Origin: Candidatus Saccharimonadota bacterium
GTDB lineage: Bacteria; Patescibacteriota; Saccharimonadia; Saccharimonadales; CAIOMD01
Assembly (NCBI GenBank): GCA_017992295.1
Contig: JAGOOV010000003.1
Location: 1 to 36,988 of the forward strand
Reading direction: 5' to 3'
DNA: 36,988 nucleotides
Below the pieces are notes generated by a model. The model was not told where the DNA came from. It saw only the letters and a program-made list of their open reading frames with translations, and did no database searches. Of this stretch, positions 1 through 7,987 are shown piece by piece (the first letter of the stretch is position 1; every line of letters starts with the position of its first letter). Made by a program: the position numbers and the translations under genes.

Positions 1-235
1 CCAGTTTGTTCCTTTATCATTCTTTTACAAGAAGTGCTTTCTGTTCATCCCGTAAATATTAAAACAAACCCAATACCTCCCAGATTTCAACATTTACTGA
101 AGCTAGACAATCTAAAACAAACAATTTAAACCCCTTTTGCTCTCCATTTACGGGCTAACCCAGGTATTAATTAAACCAAAAACAAGGCAACCTGGTGGGT
201 TTTTATCAGCATTAATTTAGTTAAAAGTAGTGATT
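1..235. other. Non-coding stretch downstream of yvcK with interleaved inverted repeats
   Basis: No convincing gene is seen on either strand. A perfect 9-base inverted repeat lies at 49-57 (CCCGTAAAT) and 146-154 (ATTTACGGG). A second 7-base pair lies at 72-78 (AATACCT) and 162-168 (AGGTATT). The two pairings interleave, as a pseudoknot would. The stretch could be a long 3' untranslated region, a small structured RNA or chance. No known RNA family was recognised and no clear U-tract terminator was found. Confidence 0.25.
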
Positions 236-1234
236 CTAAGAAAAATAAATTCGCATTAACTGGCGAGCCACTTTATCGGGATCATGTCTAATAAGTGTTC
301 TAACCTTTGCCAGTGGATCGTGTTTTAGGCGTCGACTTTGTACAGTTTTAGAGATAATATTTGCCCCTTTTGGCACATAGTGAGCCCTTTTAAGCGGTTC
401 ATTATCGTAATCGACAGCGTATTCTCCATCGTTGGCATATTTCTCTAACAGTTCTTGGCTCGGTTTTTCGGTGTTAAATATAACATGTGTTAAAAAACGC
501 CCCCCAGCAAAACGCTCTATCTCATCAGCAAAATCGTGCACCTTAAAACCGTCCGTTTGTCCGGGCTTCGTTACTAAATTACAGACATATATTTTTTTAG
601 CCGGTGAGCTCTTTAGTACCCTAAAAAGACCGGGTACTATTAGGGCCGGAGCCAGGCTACCGTACAAATTGCCAGGAGCTATTACTATCATGTCGGCCTT
701 TAAAATAGCATCCTTAGCTTTAGGGTTGAGCTTAGCCTTTGGTTCTAGCCATAATTTAGGTCGTTTTTCTTTAAATTTCATGTAGCCTATCTTGTGTTCG
801 CCCTTAATTTTCTTACCAAACGATGATTTCATGCAGAGTTTGACGTTTGTTAAGGTTATCGGCTCTACTTTGCCAGTAATCCTTAAAACTTCGCTTGCCA
901 GCTCCACCGCTTCGGCGAAATTACCTGTCATTTTTTCTAGAGCCGTTAAGAACAAGTTGCCAAAGCTATGCCCCCTCAAAGTACCGTTATCAAACCGATA
1001 GTCAAACAACTGTCTAATCTTCGAGCTGTTCGACAGCGCTACCAAGCATTGCCTCACATCCCCAGGAGGCAAAACGCCAAGTTCATCGCGCAGCTGCCCG
1101 GTAGAACCTCCGTCATCTGCCATATTCACCAAAGCCGTCAAATCTTGAACATACTGTTTGAGCCCGCTCAGCAAAGTAAACGATCCCGTACCGCCACCTA
1201 TCATAACTACACTCGGACCTTTTGTTATACTCAC
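236..1234 (-). CDS. yvcK: YvcK/CofD-like gluconeogenesis factor
   Basis: This 332-residue protein belongs to the YvcK (UPF0052) branch of the CofD-like fold. The family signature is complete: the glycine-rich loop GGGTG at 13-17, ADDGGSTG at 39-46 and PPGDVRQ at 56-62. In Bacillus, YvcK binds UDP-sugars and is needed for normal cell shape and growth on gluconeogenic carbon sources; it acts in the cytoplasm and links metabolism to wall synthesis. True CofD, the F420 enzyme, is unlikely because the ADDGGSTG form is typical of YvcK and no F420 genes lie nearby. The start is GTG at 1232-1234. It overlaps the TGA of the upstream glycosidase by four bases (GTGA), so the two are probably translationally coupled. 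Family assignment is firm; the role in this organism is inferred. Confidence 0.93.
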   Translation of the reverse strand: MSITKGPSVVMIGGGTGSFTLLSGLKQYVQDLTALVNMADDGGSTGQLRDELGVLPPGDVRQCLVALSNSSKIRQLFDYRFDNGTLRGHSFGNLFLTALEKMTGNFAEAVELASEVLRITGKVEPITLTNVKLCMKSSFGKKIKGEHKIGYMKFKEKRPKLWLEPKAKLNPKAKDAILKADMIVIAPGNLYGSLAPALIVPGLFRVLKSSPAKKIYVCNLVTKPGQTDGFKVHDFADEIERFAGGRFLTHVIFNTEKPSQELLEKYANDGEYAVDYDNEPLKRAHYVPKGANIISKTVQSRRLKHDPLAKVRTLIRHDPDKVARQLMRIYFS

Positions 1235-2493
1235 AGTGTTTTAGCCTCTTTTCTTTTTGCCAATTCTTTTGCCCACCATAAAGCACTTGGGCGTATTTTA
1301 CGTTTCATATTATTTTGGCGGTCAACTTCTACTAAACCAAACTTCGGCCACCAGCCGTCTGCCCACTCGAAATTATCGAGCAAACTCCAGTGTAAGTAAC
1401 CGATTACCGGGATATTTTGAGTCCTGGCAGTGTCTAGAGCTACCATAGTTTCGTGAAGCCACCATTGCCTGTATTGATCTTTAGCATCGGCCACTCCGTT
1501 TTCGGTCACAATTATCGGTTTGTTTGGAAAATGAACATTAACCCTTTCTAATAAAGCAAGTAATCCACCCGGAAACATATAATAACCCAAGTCGCTTATG
1601 GGAGACGTCAAATTAATACGCTTGGTCCCCTTGTAGTAATCGGTAAAATAGTAATTAAAACCGACAAAATCCATTTTATGTCTTATCCTGTTTAGCCACC
1701 ACCAATTCCAAAAATAACGCATTATTTTAACTACCAGTTCGTCGTATGGATGTCCTGGGCGGTAAGCTTGAATGTTGGCAAGTTGCTGAGCTACACCGAC
1801 GTTTATATTTGGATGATACGACTTAATTATCCCGTAGGCTTTCTTATGAGCTAGTGCCAAATTATAGTAAACTTTTATGGCTTTTAGACGACTTTTTTCT
1901 TGTGGCGGCCAAACTCCTTCACTGTAACTAAGACCCATATACACGTTAGGTTCATTGAGCGTTATAACAAACCTCACTTGGTTTAATAACTCTTGCGATA
2001 TTTTTTCTACGTATTCCAGGAAATACTTCAAGTTAGCACGGCGAGCAAAACCACCTTTTTTGGCGAACCACACCGGCATAGTCCAATGCCAAATATTTAA
2101 AAACGGTTCAATGCCTTGGCTCTTGAGCGCCTTAATGTATTCTTTATAATGCTCAATCTCAGCTTGGTCCCAAACTCCTTGATCTGGTTCAATTCTTGAC
2201 CACTGAATCCCGAACCTAAAAGAATTTAGGTTTAGTTGCTTTAATATGTCAAAGTCTTCTCGATAACGATGGTAGTGATCCACTCCGGCTCCACATATGT
2301 AGTTATTTGGGTCAGTGGCCTGTGTTTTAATCTCACTCCAATTAGGTAGATTACCGTACCTTTGGTAGGCTTTCTTGGCCTGCTCTGAACATACTTGTTT
2401 TTCCCACACCGACCACTGGTTCTCGGTGTCTCCCTCAACCTGATGACTAGCTGTAGCCGCTCCCCAATAGAATTTTTGCTTTTTCATATTCAC
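1231..2493 (-). CDS. Glycoside hydrolase family 1 (beta-glucosidase-like)
   Basis: The 420-residue protein is a GH1 retaining beta-glycosidase of the (beta/alpha)8 barrel type. It begins with the family N-terminus FYWGAATASHQVEG (8-21). The acid/base glutamate is E181 in TLNEP, and the nucleophile is E331 in VTENG. The sugar-binding DNFEW stands at 372-376. No signal peptide is seen, so it should act in the cytoplasm on imported beta-glucosides or other short beta-linked sugars. The exact sugar, and whether it is phosphorylated, cannot be read from sequence. It is slightly shorter than the usual 440-480 residues. Two starts are possible: GTG at 2491-2493 or ATG at 2485-2487, both without a clear Shine-Dalgarno. 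It overlaps yvcK by four bases. Confidence 0.93.
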   Translation of the reverse strand: MNMKKQKFYWGAATASHQVEGDTENQWSVWEKQVCSEQAKKAYQRYGNLPNWSEIKTQATDPNNYICGAGVDHYHRYREDFDILKQLNLNSFRFGIQWSRIEPDQGVWDQAEIEHYKEYIKALKSQGIEPFLNIWHWTMPVWFAKKGGFARRANLKYFLEYVEKISQELLNQVRFVITLNEPNVYMGLSYSEGVWPPQEKSRLKAIKVYYNLALAHKKAYGIIKSYHPNINVGVAQQLANIQAYRPGHPYDELVVKIMRYFWNWWWLNRIRHKMDFVGFNYYFTDYYKGTKRINLTSPISDLGYYMFPGGLLALLERVNVHFPNKPIIVTENGVADAKDQYRQWWLHETMVALDTARTQNIPVIGYLHWSLLDNFEWADGWWPKFGLVEVDRQNNMKRKIRPSALWWAKELAKRKEAKTL

Positions 2494-2500
2494 TTCTTAC

Positions 2501-2529
2501 ATTTTACTAGCAAGCTGTAAAAAGACCAA
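2501..2529 (-). promoter_or_regulatory. Candidate promoter of the glycosidase-yvcK pair
   Basis: On the minus strand a TTGGTC -35 (2524-2529) is followed by a 17-base spacer and a TAAAAT -10 (2501-2506). Transcription would begin within a few bases of the GTG start at 2493, giving almost no leader. The -35 is imperfect. Confidence 0.4.
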
Positions 2530-2558
2530 TTACTATCTATATCATGCACATAATGCAA

Positions 2559-3287
2559 TTAACGAACAATTTTTTTGTTCAATTTCATATAGTATTGTCT
2601 CCGTTCTTGCGGAAACTTCTCTAAGGAGTACCTAAGTGCTGTTCGGGGCATTGTAGCAGCGTACTCATCTAAAAATTTACATAGTAACTTAAAGTCAAAT
2701 TTACCCATTTCGCGTAAACTCCAGCCCACGGCTTTTTGTAATAAGTCATGTTTTTCACACAGCAATACTTCTGCCAATTTGTATGTATCCTGGAGCTCAC
2801 CATGTTTCAAAAACCAGAAAGTACTGATTATGCTAACCCGCTTATGCCATAGACTACCTTTTGCTAGTTTATACAAAACGGAACGGTCTTTTTTAAGTAA
2901 ATAGGCACCTACAATTTTAGGACTGGTCAAATCTATTAAATCCCAGTTGTTAATGCCTTTGTTTATATTTTTTATATAAAGCTCAAAGAGTTCTTTTTGT
3001 TTTTGGTTCTCAGCTTTCTCAAATTGTTTCACCATCACAAACAAAGCCGCTTGCCGCACCTCGTGCCACCGGCTTTGTAGTAAGCTGTTTAAGTCTTTGG
3101 CGTTGAGCTGCTTGGTATATTCGATAGCTATTTTACGCACCTTAGGTACCCTTACACCTAAAAACTTGTCGCCTTCGCCATATCCGCCAGGCTCAGTTTT
3201 AAAATAGCGCTGCAAAACCTCGGCTTTAACCGCGTCTTTAGCCAGTTTAAGATCGCAAATTAATTGTTTTGTCGCCAGTAATGTCAC
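2559..3287 (-). CDS. AlkD-like DNA alkylation repair protein
   Basis: The 242-residue, all-helical HEAT-like protein belongs to the AlkD family of DNA glycosylases, which remove N3- and N7-alkylated purines without base flipping. Family landmarks are YFKTEPGGYGEGDKFLGVRV (28-47), the NNWDLID segment near 115, which carries the active-site tryptophan and aspartate, and DLLQKAVGWSLREMGKFD near 180-200. It starts with GTG at 3285-3287 and overlaps the TGA of the upstream gene by four bases, so translation is probably coupled. It adds to the repair genes of the window (SRAP, Y-polymerase, RecO, XseAB). Family assignment is strong; substrate range is inferred from homologues. Confidence 0.9.
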   Translation of the reverse strand: MTLLATKQLICDLKLAKDAVKAEVLQRYFKTEPGGYGEGDKFLGVRVPKVRKIAIEYTKQLNAKDLNSLLQSRWHEVRQAALFVMVKQFEKAENQKQKELFELYIKNINKGINNWDLIDLTSPKIVGAYLLKKDRSVLYKLAKGSLWHKRVSIISTFWFLKHGELQDTYKLAEVLLCEKHDLLQKAVGWSLREMGKFDFKLLCKFLDEYAATMPRTALRYSLEKFPQERRQYYMKLNKKIVR

Positions 3288-3724
3288 AAGCCTATTGCCG
3301 TAACTTGATAGTTAAATTGAAAACCATTAGCCTTGGCCAGTTCTTCGATTTTTTGACGCACCTCTTTATAGTCAAAGTCATATTTATAGTCTTTACCAAA
3401 TAGACTAGACTGCTCCTCTATAGAACCTTCACGGCCGGCGCTGCCGCTTTTATAGACCTCTTTTTTAAATCCAAAACCTGTGCTCATACCCATATCGCTA
3501 TCAAAACCGCCGCTTGATAGACCGCCTCCTTTCTCGGACAGCATTTCCGTGAACTTAACGGTCTTGGACTCGTTATCTATCCTGAACTTGGCGCTATAAG
3601 TTAATTTTTTCTTTGACAAAAAAGCCTTTCGTTCGGCAATTACTTTACTAAACTCCCAAACACCCTTCTTCTCTTTTAAATCTGCGCCAAATTGGGTGGC
3701 AAAATTTTTAATTTCGTCTAACAT
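3284..3724 (-). CDS. Unknown 146-residue protein with glycine-rich centre
   Basis: I do not recognise this family. The N-terminal half reads as mixed alpha/beta (YSAKFRIDNESKTVKFTEML, about 43-62). A glycine/serine-rich flexible patch follows (SEKGGGLSSGGFDSDMGMST, about 63-82), and the C-terminus is a charged helix. There is no signal peptide, membrane segment or cysteine, so it is probably cytoplasmic. The ATG start at 3722-3724 has an AGGAGG ribosome site five bases upstream, among the strongest in the window, which suggests good expression. Its stop overlaps the start of the AlkD-like gene by four bases, so a link to DNA repair is possible but unproven. Confidence 0.75.
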   Translation of the reverse strand: MLDEIKNFATQFGADLKEKKGVWEFSKVIAERKAFLSKKKLTYSAKFRIDNESKTVKFTEMLSEKGGGLSSGGFDSDMGMSTGFGFKKEVYKSGSAGREGSIEEQSSLFGKDYKYDFDYKEVRQKIEELAKANGFQFNYQVTAIGL

Positions 3725-3781
3725 AACGCCTCCTATTTGGCTATATTCTAAACCAAACAGGGTTGTTTTACATCTATCTTT

Positions 3782-4858
3782 TTATTTTTTGGGTAGTAGT
3801 TTTAACGGGTCTTTAACGTTTTGGTTTACCCAAATTGTCGGACCGATACCAAAATGTAAATGGACTGTGTGAGTTAGTCCGGTGTTGCCCATTTCGCCTA
3901 CTTTTTGTCCGGCCACCACGTTTTGACCATAGCGAACATTAACTTTCGAGAGGTGGGCATATATAGAATACAAGCCGTTATTGTGATGTAAAACGACGTA
4001 GTTTCCGTAGCCACCACCACAATTAGAGGCACTTGAGCGGCAGGCAGAGTTTGTAGCTACCACCCGACCGTTGCGTGCAGCATTAATGCGAGTTCCCTTT
4101 TTATTAGCAATATCTATACCCTGATGCATTCTGTATACACCGGTCACCGGCTGATGACGCATACCCACTACTGATACAACCTTGCCTTCTGCCGGCCATT
4201 GCCAACCATTTTTTTGGACTACTTTCGGTTTTTCTTTCAAGATGAAGACAATTATTTTAGTGTCACAGGGTTGGTGCGCCCTAAACCCCTCTTCTGACAG
4301 GTAAGCGTAAATAACCGGTTTATAAGTCCCAGGCTTCTTGTATTCGTGAGCGTGAGCTTTTACCAAATTAGCACCGGATGCCGATTGATGTCCTTTTGCA
4401 CTGTAAGCATCCATAAACGAAATATGAAAATAACCTACGTTTTTGTTGCCACGGGTAGATAACGATACATTAGAAGGCGCATAAGTGCCTTTTTCGACCA
4501 TCACCTCGCCAATCCTACACTTTTCTTTGGCCGTTTTGGTTGCCGATTGGGCCTTGGCTTCGGGTTGAGCCACCGCACTTTGAGGCTCAACCTCCCGCGG
4601 TTTTACGGTGTTAACCGTGGCTGGTTGATTATCGGATATTCTGTTTGCATAAGCCAATCTAGTGTTCTTATTTTCACTTAGAGTGCTACCGAGGCTGTAT
4701 TTAGTTTGCCGCCCTTCTGTATCGGCTAATTTAATCCCAAAAGAGGAAAAAGTTGCTACTAAAGTAACTAAAAACACGGCCAATAGCGCCATTAAACCGA
4801 TAGGCCAAATAGTGGTCGGTAATAGATACTTGGCATAATTTTTAAGTGATCTAATCAT
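3782..4858 (-). CDS. Membrane-anchored M23 (LytM) peptidase with PKD-like domain
   Basis: The 358-residue protein has one N-terminal membrane segment (about 17-42), a low-complexity linker to about 112, a beta-rich PKD-like module (about 115-207, containing HEYKKPGTYKPVIYAYLS) and a C-terminal LytM/M23 domain. Zinc ligands H245 and D249 (HQGID) and H335 (HLHFG) are present, as are the catalytic-type histidines H302 (AHLS) and H333. An intact domain of this kind cuts peptidoglycan cross-bridges outside the membrane; the PKD-like module may position it on the wall or a partner. Four cysteines (C114, C198, C273, C280) could form disulfides. It has its own near-consensus promoter and an AGGGAG ribosome site 11 bases before ATG. 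Confidence 0.9.
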   Translation of the reverse strand: MIRSLKNYAKYLLPTTIWPIGLMALLAVFLVTLVATFSSFGIKLADTEGRQTKYSLGSTLSENKNTRLAYANRISDNQPATVNTVKPREVEPQSAVAQPEAKAQSATKTAKEKCRIGEVMVEKGTYAPSNVSLSTRGNKNVGYFHISFMDAYSAKGHQSASGANLVKAHAHEYKKPGTYKPVIYAYLSEEGFRAHQPCDTKIIVFILKEKPKVVQKNGWQWPAEGKVVSVVGMRHQPVTGVYRMHQGIDIANKKGTRINAARNGRVVATNSACRSSASNCGGGYGNYVVLHHNNGLYSIYAHLSKVNVRYGQNVVAGQKVGEMGNTGLTHTVHLHFGIGPTIWVNQNVKDPLKLLPKK

Positions 4859-4885
4859 CTAATAATACACTCCCTATCTGGATAT

Positions 4886-4914
4886 ATTCTACTATAATAA
4901 GATAATTTTGTCAA
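4886..4914 (-). promoter_or_regulatory. Near-consensus promoter of the M23 peptidase
   Basis: Minus strand: TTGACA (4909-4914), a 17-base spacer, then TAGAAT (4886-4891). The predicted leader is about 20 bases and carries an AGGGAG ribosome site. This is one of the clearest sigma-70-type promoters in the window. Confidence 0.75.
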
Positions 4915-5087
4915 TAGTTTGATATTCTTAATTCACGCTTTAAACGTCATTTAGCTTGTTTAGATTGCTTAAATATTTTAATTTTCCAACCGATGGGGTT
5001 AAAATTAGGTTAGCTGTGCGAGTACCGGCTATCAAGAGCCCTTTCACCCGCAGGCTTTATTTTCGAGCATCAGGCGACTCAAAATTA

Positions 5088-5756
5088 CTACAATTTTTGA
5101 ACTAAGCGTTCACTATTGTTACGAGGATTGTTTACGTCTGAGCTAACTTCGTATATATCTAGCTTATTGTCTTCGTAAGGTTTGAGTATGGACATAATGT
5201 CTGTTTTACCGAGCGATGACTCCAGCCATCGAGCTTCTTCGCTTGGCTTTAGAATCACCGGCATGCGTTCATGTATCGCTGCCATCTCTTTATTAGCATC
5301 CACGGTTATTATTGAAAAAGTCTTTAATTCCAGCCCTTCCGCATCTTTGGATAAGTTCCAAATACCGGCAAAAGTAAACAGTTTCTGATTTTTGGGATGG
5401 ATATAAAATGGTTTTTTAAGTTTATTGTCGCCAACCGCTTGCCACTCGTAAAACCCGGTAGCCGGGATCAAACAGCGACAGTTTAGAATGGCCTGCGACC
5501 ATATCGGCTTTTTAAACAATGTTTCTGCCCTGGCGTTTATCAAACGGTAGCCCATCTTAATGTCTTTAGACCAGCTCGGTATAAAACCCCAGCGCATTAA
5601 GTCCAAAAAATTATTACCGTTGGACAGCCTTAATACCGGCATGGTTTGCCCGGGCGTAACGTTATAATTATCGGCAACCCTAATGGCCGGTTGGTGGGAT
5701 AAATTAAATCTGCTGTTTAAGTCTTGGGTTTGATAAAGAGTGTAGCGACCGCACAT
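5088..5756 (-). CDS. SRAP-domain protein (HMCES/YedK family)
   Basis: The 222-residue protein is a single SRAP domain. These proteins crosslink to abasic sites in single-stranded DNA through the alpha-amino group and thiol of Cys2, protecting the lesion. Cys2 follows Met1 directly (MCGRYTLY), which fixes the start at 5756. The other active-site residues are N74 in INARAET, E104 in GFYEW and H162 in HERMP. It is transcribed divergently from the small protein/Y-family polymerase pair, with only 30 bases between start codons, a context that fits a damage-tolerance role. No LexA-type box was recognised in the gap. No Shine-Dalgarno precedes the ATG. Confidence 0.95.
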   Translation of the reverse strand: MCGRYTLYQTQDLNSRFNLSHQPAIRVADNYNVTPGQTMPVLRLSNGNNFLDLMRWGFIPSWSKDIKMGYRLINARAETLFKKPIWSQAILNCRCLIPATGFYEWQAVGDNKLKKPFYIHPKNQKLFTFAGIWNLSKDAEGLELKTFSIITVDANKEMAAIHERMPVILKPSEEARWLESSLGKTDIMSILKPYEDNKLDIYEVSSDVNNPRNNSERLVQKL

Positions 5757-5764
5757 ATTAATAT
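5755..5764. promoter_or_regulatory. Perfect AT palindrome between divergent repair genes
   Basis: ATATTAATAT is a perfect 10-base palindrome spanning the SRAP start codon and the divergent spacer. A looser 6-base inverted repeat (AAGAGT 5736-5741, ACTCTT 5769-5774) flanks it. It could be an operator shared by both directions, but AT-rich palindromes arise easily by chance. Confidence 0.2.
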
Positions 5765-5786
5765 TTTAACTCTTGGAGGGATTTAT

Positions 5787-6053
5787 ATGCGTGAAATAAT
5801 TAACGAAAAGATTTCGGTAGTTTCTATTTACAGTTCGAAAAAACGTTGTTTTGTGCCTTATAGTCTATCTTGGCAGAACAGAGATTATAAAATTGGCAAA
5901 ATCGGATTTCGACATCAAATTAAAAATGGCAACACCTTGCATCATATTTTTGAGTGTGTCGATAATCAAAATACCGTATGGTTTAGGCTCAACCTTGACA
6001 CAAAAAACTTAAGTTGGACTTTAGAGGTAGTTAGCGATGGACTTGTCGAGTAA
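5787..6053 (+). CDS. Small protein upstream of the Y-family polymerase
   Basis: This 88-residue reading begins at ATG 5787, chosen over an upstream ATG because GGAGGG (5775-5780) lies six bases before it and because the longer form would run antisense through the SRAP start. The pattern is alternating beta strands rich in aromatics (PYSLSWQNRDYKIGKIGF, then HHIFECVDNQNTVWFRL, then LSWTLEVV). It resembles the small DUF6504-like proteins found next to ImuB/DinB polymerases in other bacteria, but this is only a pattern-level resemblance. Its end overlaps the polymerase start by 17 bases in another frame, so the two are co-translated. A polymerase accessory role is inferred. Confidence 0.7.
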   Translation: MREIINEKISVVSIYSSKKRCFVPYSLSWQNRDYKIGKIGFRHQIKNGNTLHHIFECVDNQNTVWFRLNLDTKNLSWTLEVVSDGLVE

Positions 6054-7308
6054 TAAGCCTTTGGCGTTTGATTTACCCTTAAACACGGCTCGACCATTGA
6101 TAATGCATATCGATCTTAACAGCTGTTTTGCCATAATCGAACAACAGGCCAACCCTCTTTACAGACATCGCCCGGTAGCTATCGCAGCTTATAATTCTCC
6201 GAGTGGCGCAATAATAGCCAGTAGTTACGAGGCTAAGGCTTTGGGTATAAAACTAGGTATAAACGTGCGTGATGCTAAACTAATTTACCCTGGCGTGATT
6301 ATTTTAACTCCCGACCCACCAAAATATCGAGAAGCCCACAAACGTTTTAAAAAAATTTTGTTGCGATTTACCAACAATGTTAGACCAAAAAGTATAGACG
6401 AATTTGAAATTGATTTTAGCGGTAGCCAAGTTCTGCGTAACGGTCGCAAATTAGAGGATATCGGCTTGGACATAAAGCAACTCATCAAGCAAGAAATTGG
6501 CGACTACATAACTGTTAACGTTGGCATTGGCACTAACCGATTTTGGGCCAAAACGGCTGCCGGGCTACACAAACCGGACGGTTTAGACGTTATGGATGCC
6601 GGCAATGCCCGAGATATTTACGACACCTTAAAGCTGACTGACTTAACAGGTATAAATGTACGTTACGAAGCTCGATTGAACGCTCTCGGCGTTCACACTC
6701 CCCTGCAATTTTTAGATAAAACCAGTATTTTTTTAAGAAGGCAGGTTTTTAAAAGTAAAATTGGTTTTGATTGGTATTGTCGTTTGCGCGGTTGGGAAGC
6801 CGACAATGTAGTTTGGGGACGCAAAAGCTTTGGCCACACCTATGCTTTAGGTCAAAAAACGACCGATAAACAGGTCTTGAGTCGGCTTTTAATGAAATTA
6901 TGCGAAAAAACCGGTCGACGACTGCGTAGCAGTAACTATATTGCCGGAGGTATTTACTTATCCGTGCTGTTTGGAACTCAAACTTATTGGGCTAAAGGCC
7001 GTAAAACTCATTCGCCCATTTATGCTACTCAAGATATTTATTTACATGCTCAACAGCTTTTAAACCAAATTATTATTCCAGCTAAAGTCACCAATTTGGC
7101 CGTTTCGGTTTACAATTTAGTGCCTGCCTGCCCGTGGCAGGCTAGTCTGTTTGAAGGTACTCGTTTAGATAACCGCAGCTTGGCAGATACTTGTGATGAA
7201 ATAAATGATAAATTCGGCGAGTTTGTAATTACTCCAGCAATTATGATGGGTATGGACAATTTAATATTAGACCGCGTCGCTTTTGGCGGAACAAATATTA
7301 TAAACTAA
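6037..7308 (+). CDS. Y-family translesion DNA polymerase (DinB/UmuC-like)
   Basis: The 423-residue protein is a Y-family polymerase. The palm carries the metal-binding D26 (HIDLNS) and D121-E122 (SIDEFEIDF), with F31 at the steric-gate position that excludes ribonucleotides. A helix-hairpin-helix thumb follows (LTGINVRYEARLNALGV), then a little-finger domain from KSFGHTYAL onward. QASLF at 368-372 matches the beta-clamp binding motif, so it should be recruited by the sliding clamp. It could copy past damaged template bases. The N-terminus has about 20 extra residues before the first strand. The 3' end overlaps the stop of the convergent SRA-HNH gene by a few bases. Whether it is closer to DinB, ImuB or UmuC is not settled; the intact acidic triad argues against inactive ImuB. 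Confidence 0.93.
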   Translation: MDLSSNKPLAFDLPLNTARPLIMHIDLNSCFAIIEQQANPLYRHRPVAIAAYNSPSGAIIASSYEAKALGIKLGINVRDAKLIYPGVIILTPDPPKYREAHKRFKKILLRFTNNVRPKSIDEFEIDFSGSQVLRNGRKLEDIGLDIKQLIKQEIGDYITVNVGIGTNRFWAKTAAGLHKPDGLDVMDAGNARDIYDTLKLTDLTGINVRYEARLNALGVHTPLQFLDKTSIFLRRQVFKSKIGFDWYCRLRGWEADNVVWGRKSFGHTYALGQKTTDKQVLSRLLMKLCEKTGRRLRSSNYIAGGIYLSVLFGTQTYWAKGRKTHSPIYATQDIYLHAQQLLNQIIIPAKVTNLAVSVYNLVPACPWQASLFEGTRLDNRSLADTCDEINDKFGEFVITPAIMMGMDNLILDRVAFGGTNIIN

Positions 7309-7985
7309 ATTATTTTATCGCTTTTACTAAGATTATGTCTTGCACATAAGATCTGAATATTCTCTTCCTTTAGCGAGGTTCCACCTTTTGAAAAAGGAAT
7401 AATATGATCAAAATGAAGATTGTCTTTTGCCCCGCAGATAACACATCGACCCCCGTCCCTTTTGTAAACGGCAAATTTTACTCTTGATGGTATCATTCTA
7501 CCTTGCTGCAATTCGCTAACTCCATTACTTGATGGACCATCGCTATCTAAAATTGTTAATTTAAATTTAATAACTCTTCTCTTGCCAGCCGACTGAAACC
7601 AAGCATCCAGTAATGAAAATGAGCCGTTATAAACCCATATGCCAGGTTTTATTTTTTCATATAATCTAACCGTCTCTTTGTTTTTATTTTTAGCTGCCCT
7701 ATAAAACTTACCGTTCGCTGTAAGTTTACCTGACGGCAACTTAATTGGTTGATCGTATAGCTTAGGGTTGCCTTGTACCAAATCTCTTCTAATGTCATGC
7801 CCTTCGTATATAACAGTTCTTCCACCGTCCTGAACTTCGTCATCATATGGTGAATTCTTTGCAGTACTCATCAATAAGACAGATACGTTGTCCCGGCCAG
7901 TGTGGAAATTCATACCCTGTTGCACCGTAAAGCCTTCAAATACACAAATGTCCGTGTGAGTCACTATATCGCCGGGTTGATACAT
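7305..7985 (-). CDS. SRA (YDG)-like domain fused to HNH endonuclease
   Basis: The 226-residue protein joins an N-terminal SRA/YDG-like domain (about 1-150; YDDEVQDGGRTVIYEGHD and the YNGSFSLLDAWF region) to a C-terminal HNH nuclease (about 165-222). The nuclease keeps C181/C184, D193-H194, N209 and the closing C214-x2-H217-N218. SRA domains read 5-methyl- or hydroxymethyl-cytosine, so this architecture is typical of modification-dependent (type IV-like) restriction enzymes that cut foreign modified DNA. No DNA methyltransferase lies in the window, as expected for that type. The start is two bases after the GlyRS stop and has no Shine-Dalgarno, so expression probably depends on GlyRS translation. 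A repair role for SRA-HNH cannot be excluded. Confidence 0.85.
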   Translation of the reverse strand: MYQPGDIVTHTDICVFEGFTVQQGMNFHTGRDNVSVLLMSTAKNSPYDDEVQDGGRTVIYEGHDIRRDLVQGNPKLYDQPIKLPSGKLTANGKFYRAAKNKNKETVRLYEKIKPGIWVYNGSFSLLDAWFQSAGKRRVIKFKLTILDSDGPSSNGVSELQQGRMIPSRVKFAVYKRDGGRCVICGAKDNLHFDHIIPFSKGGTSLKEENIQILCARHNLSKSDKII

Positions 7986-7987
7986 TC

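Noticed and set aside
432-1399. Plus-strand readings antisense to yvcK and the glycosidase
   Set aside because: They mirror strongly conserved minus-strand genes and show no family features.
5028-5041. GGCT/AGCC hairpin downstream of the SRAP gene as terminator
   Set aside because: The stem is only four bases and no T-run follows on the minus strand.
4915-5087. Possible tRNA or small RNA gene between the M23 and SRAP genes
   Set aside because: No cloverleaf, T-loop pattern or other known RNA signature could be built on either strand.
5724-5786. Longer start for the small polymerase-linked protein
   Set aside because: The upstream ATG lies inside the SRAP start region and has no ribosome site, while ATG 5787 has GGAGGG six bases upstream.
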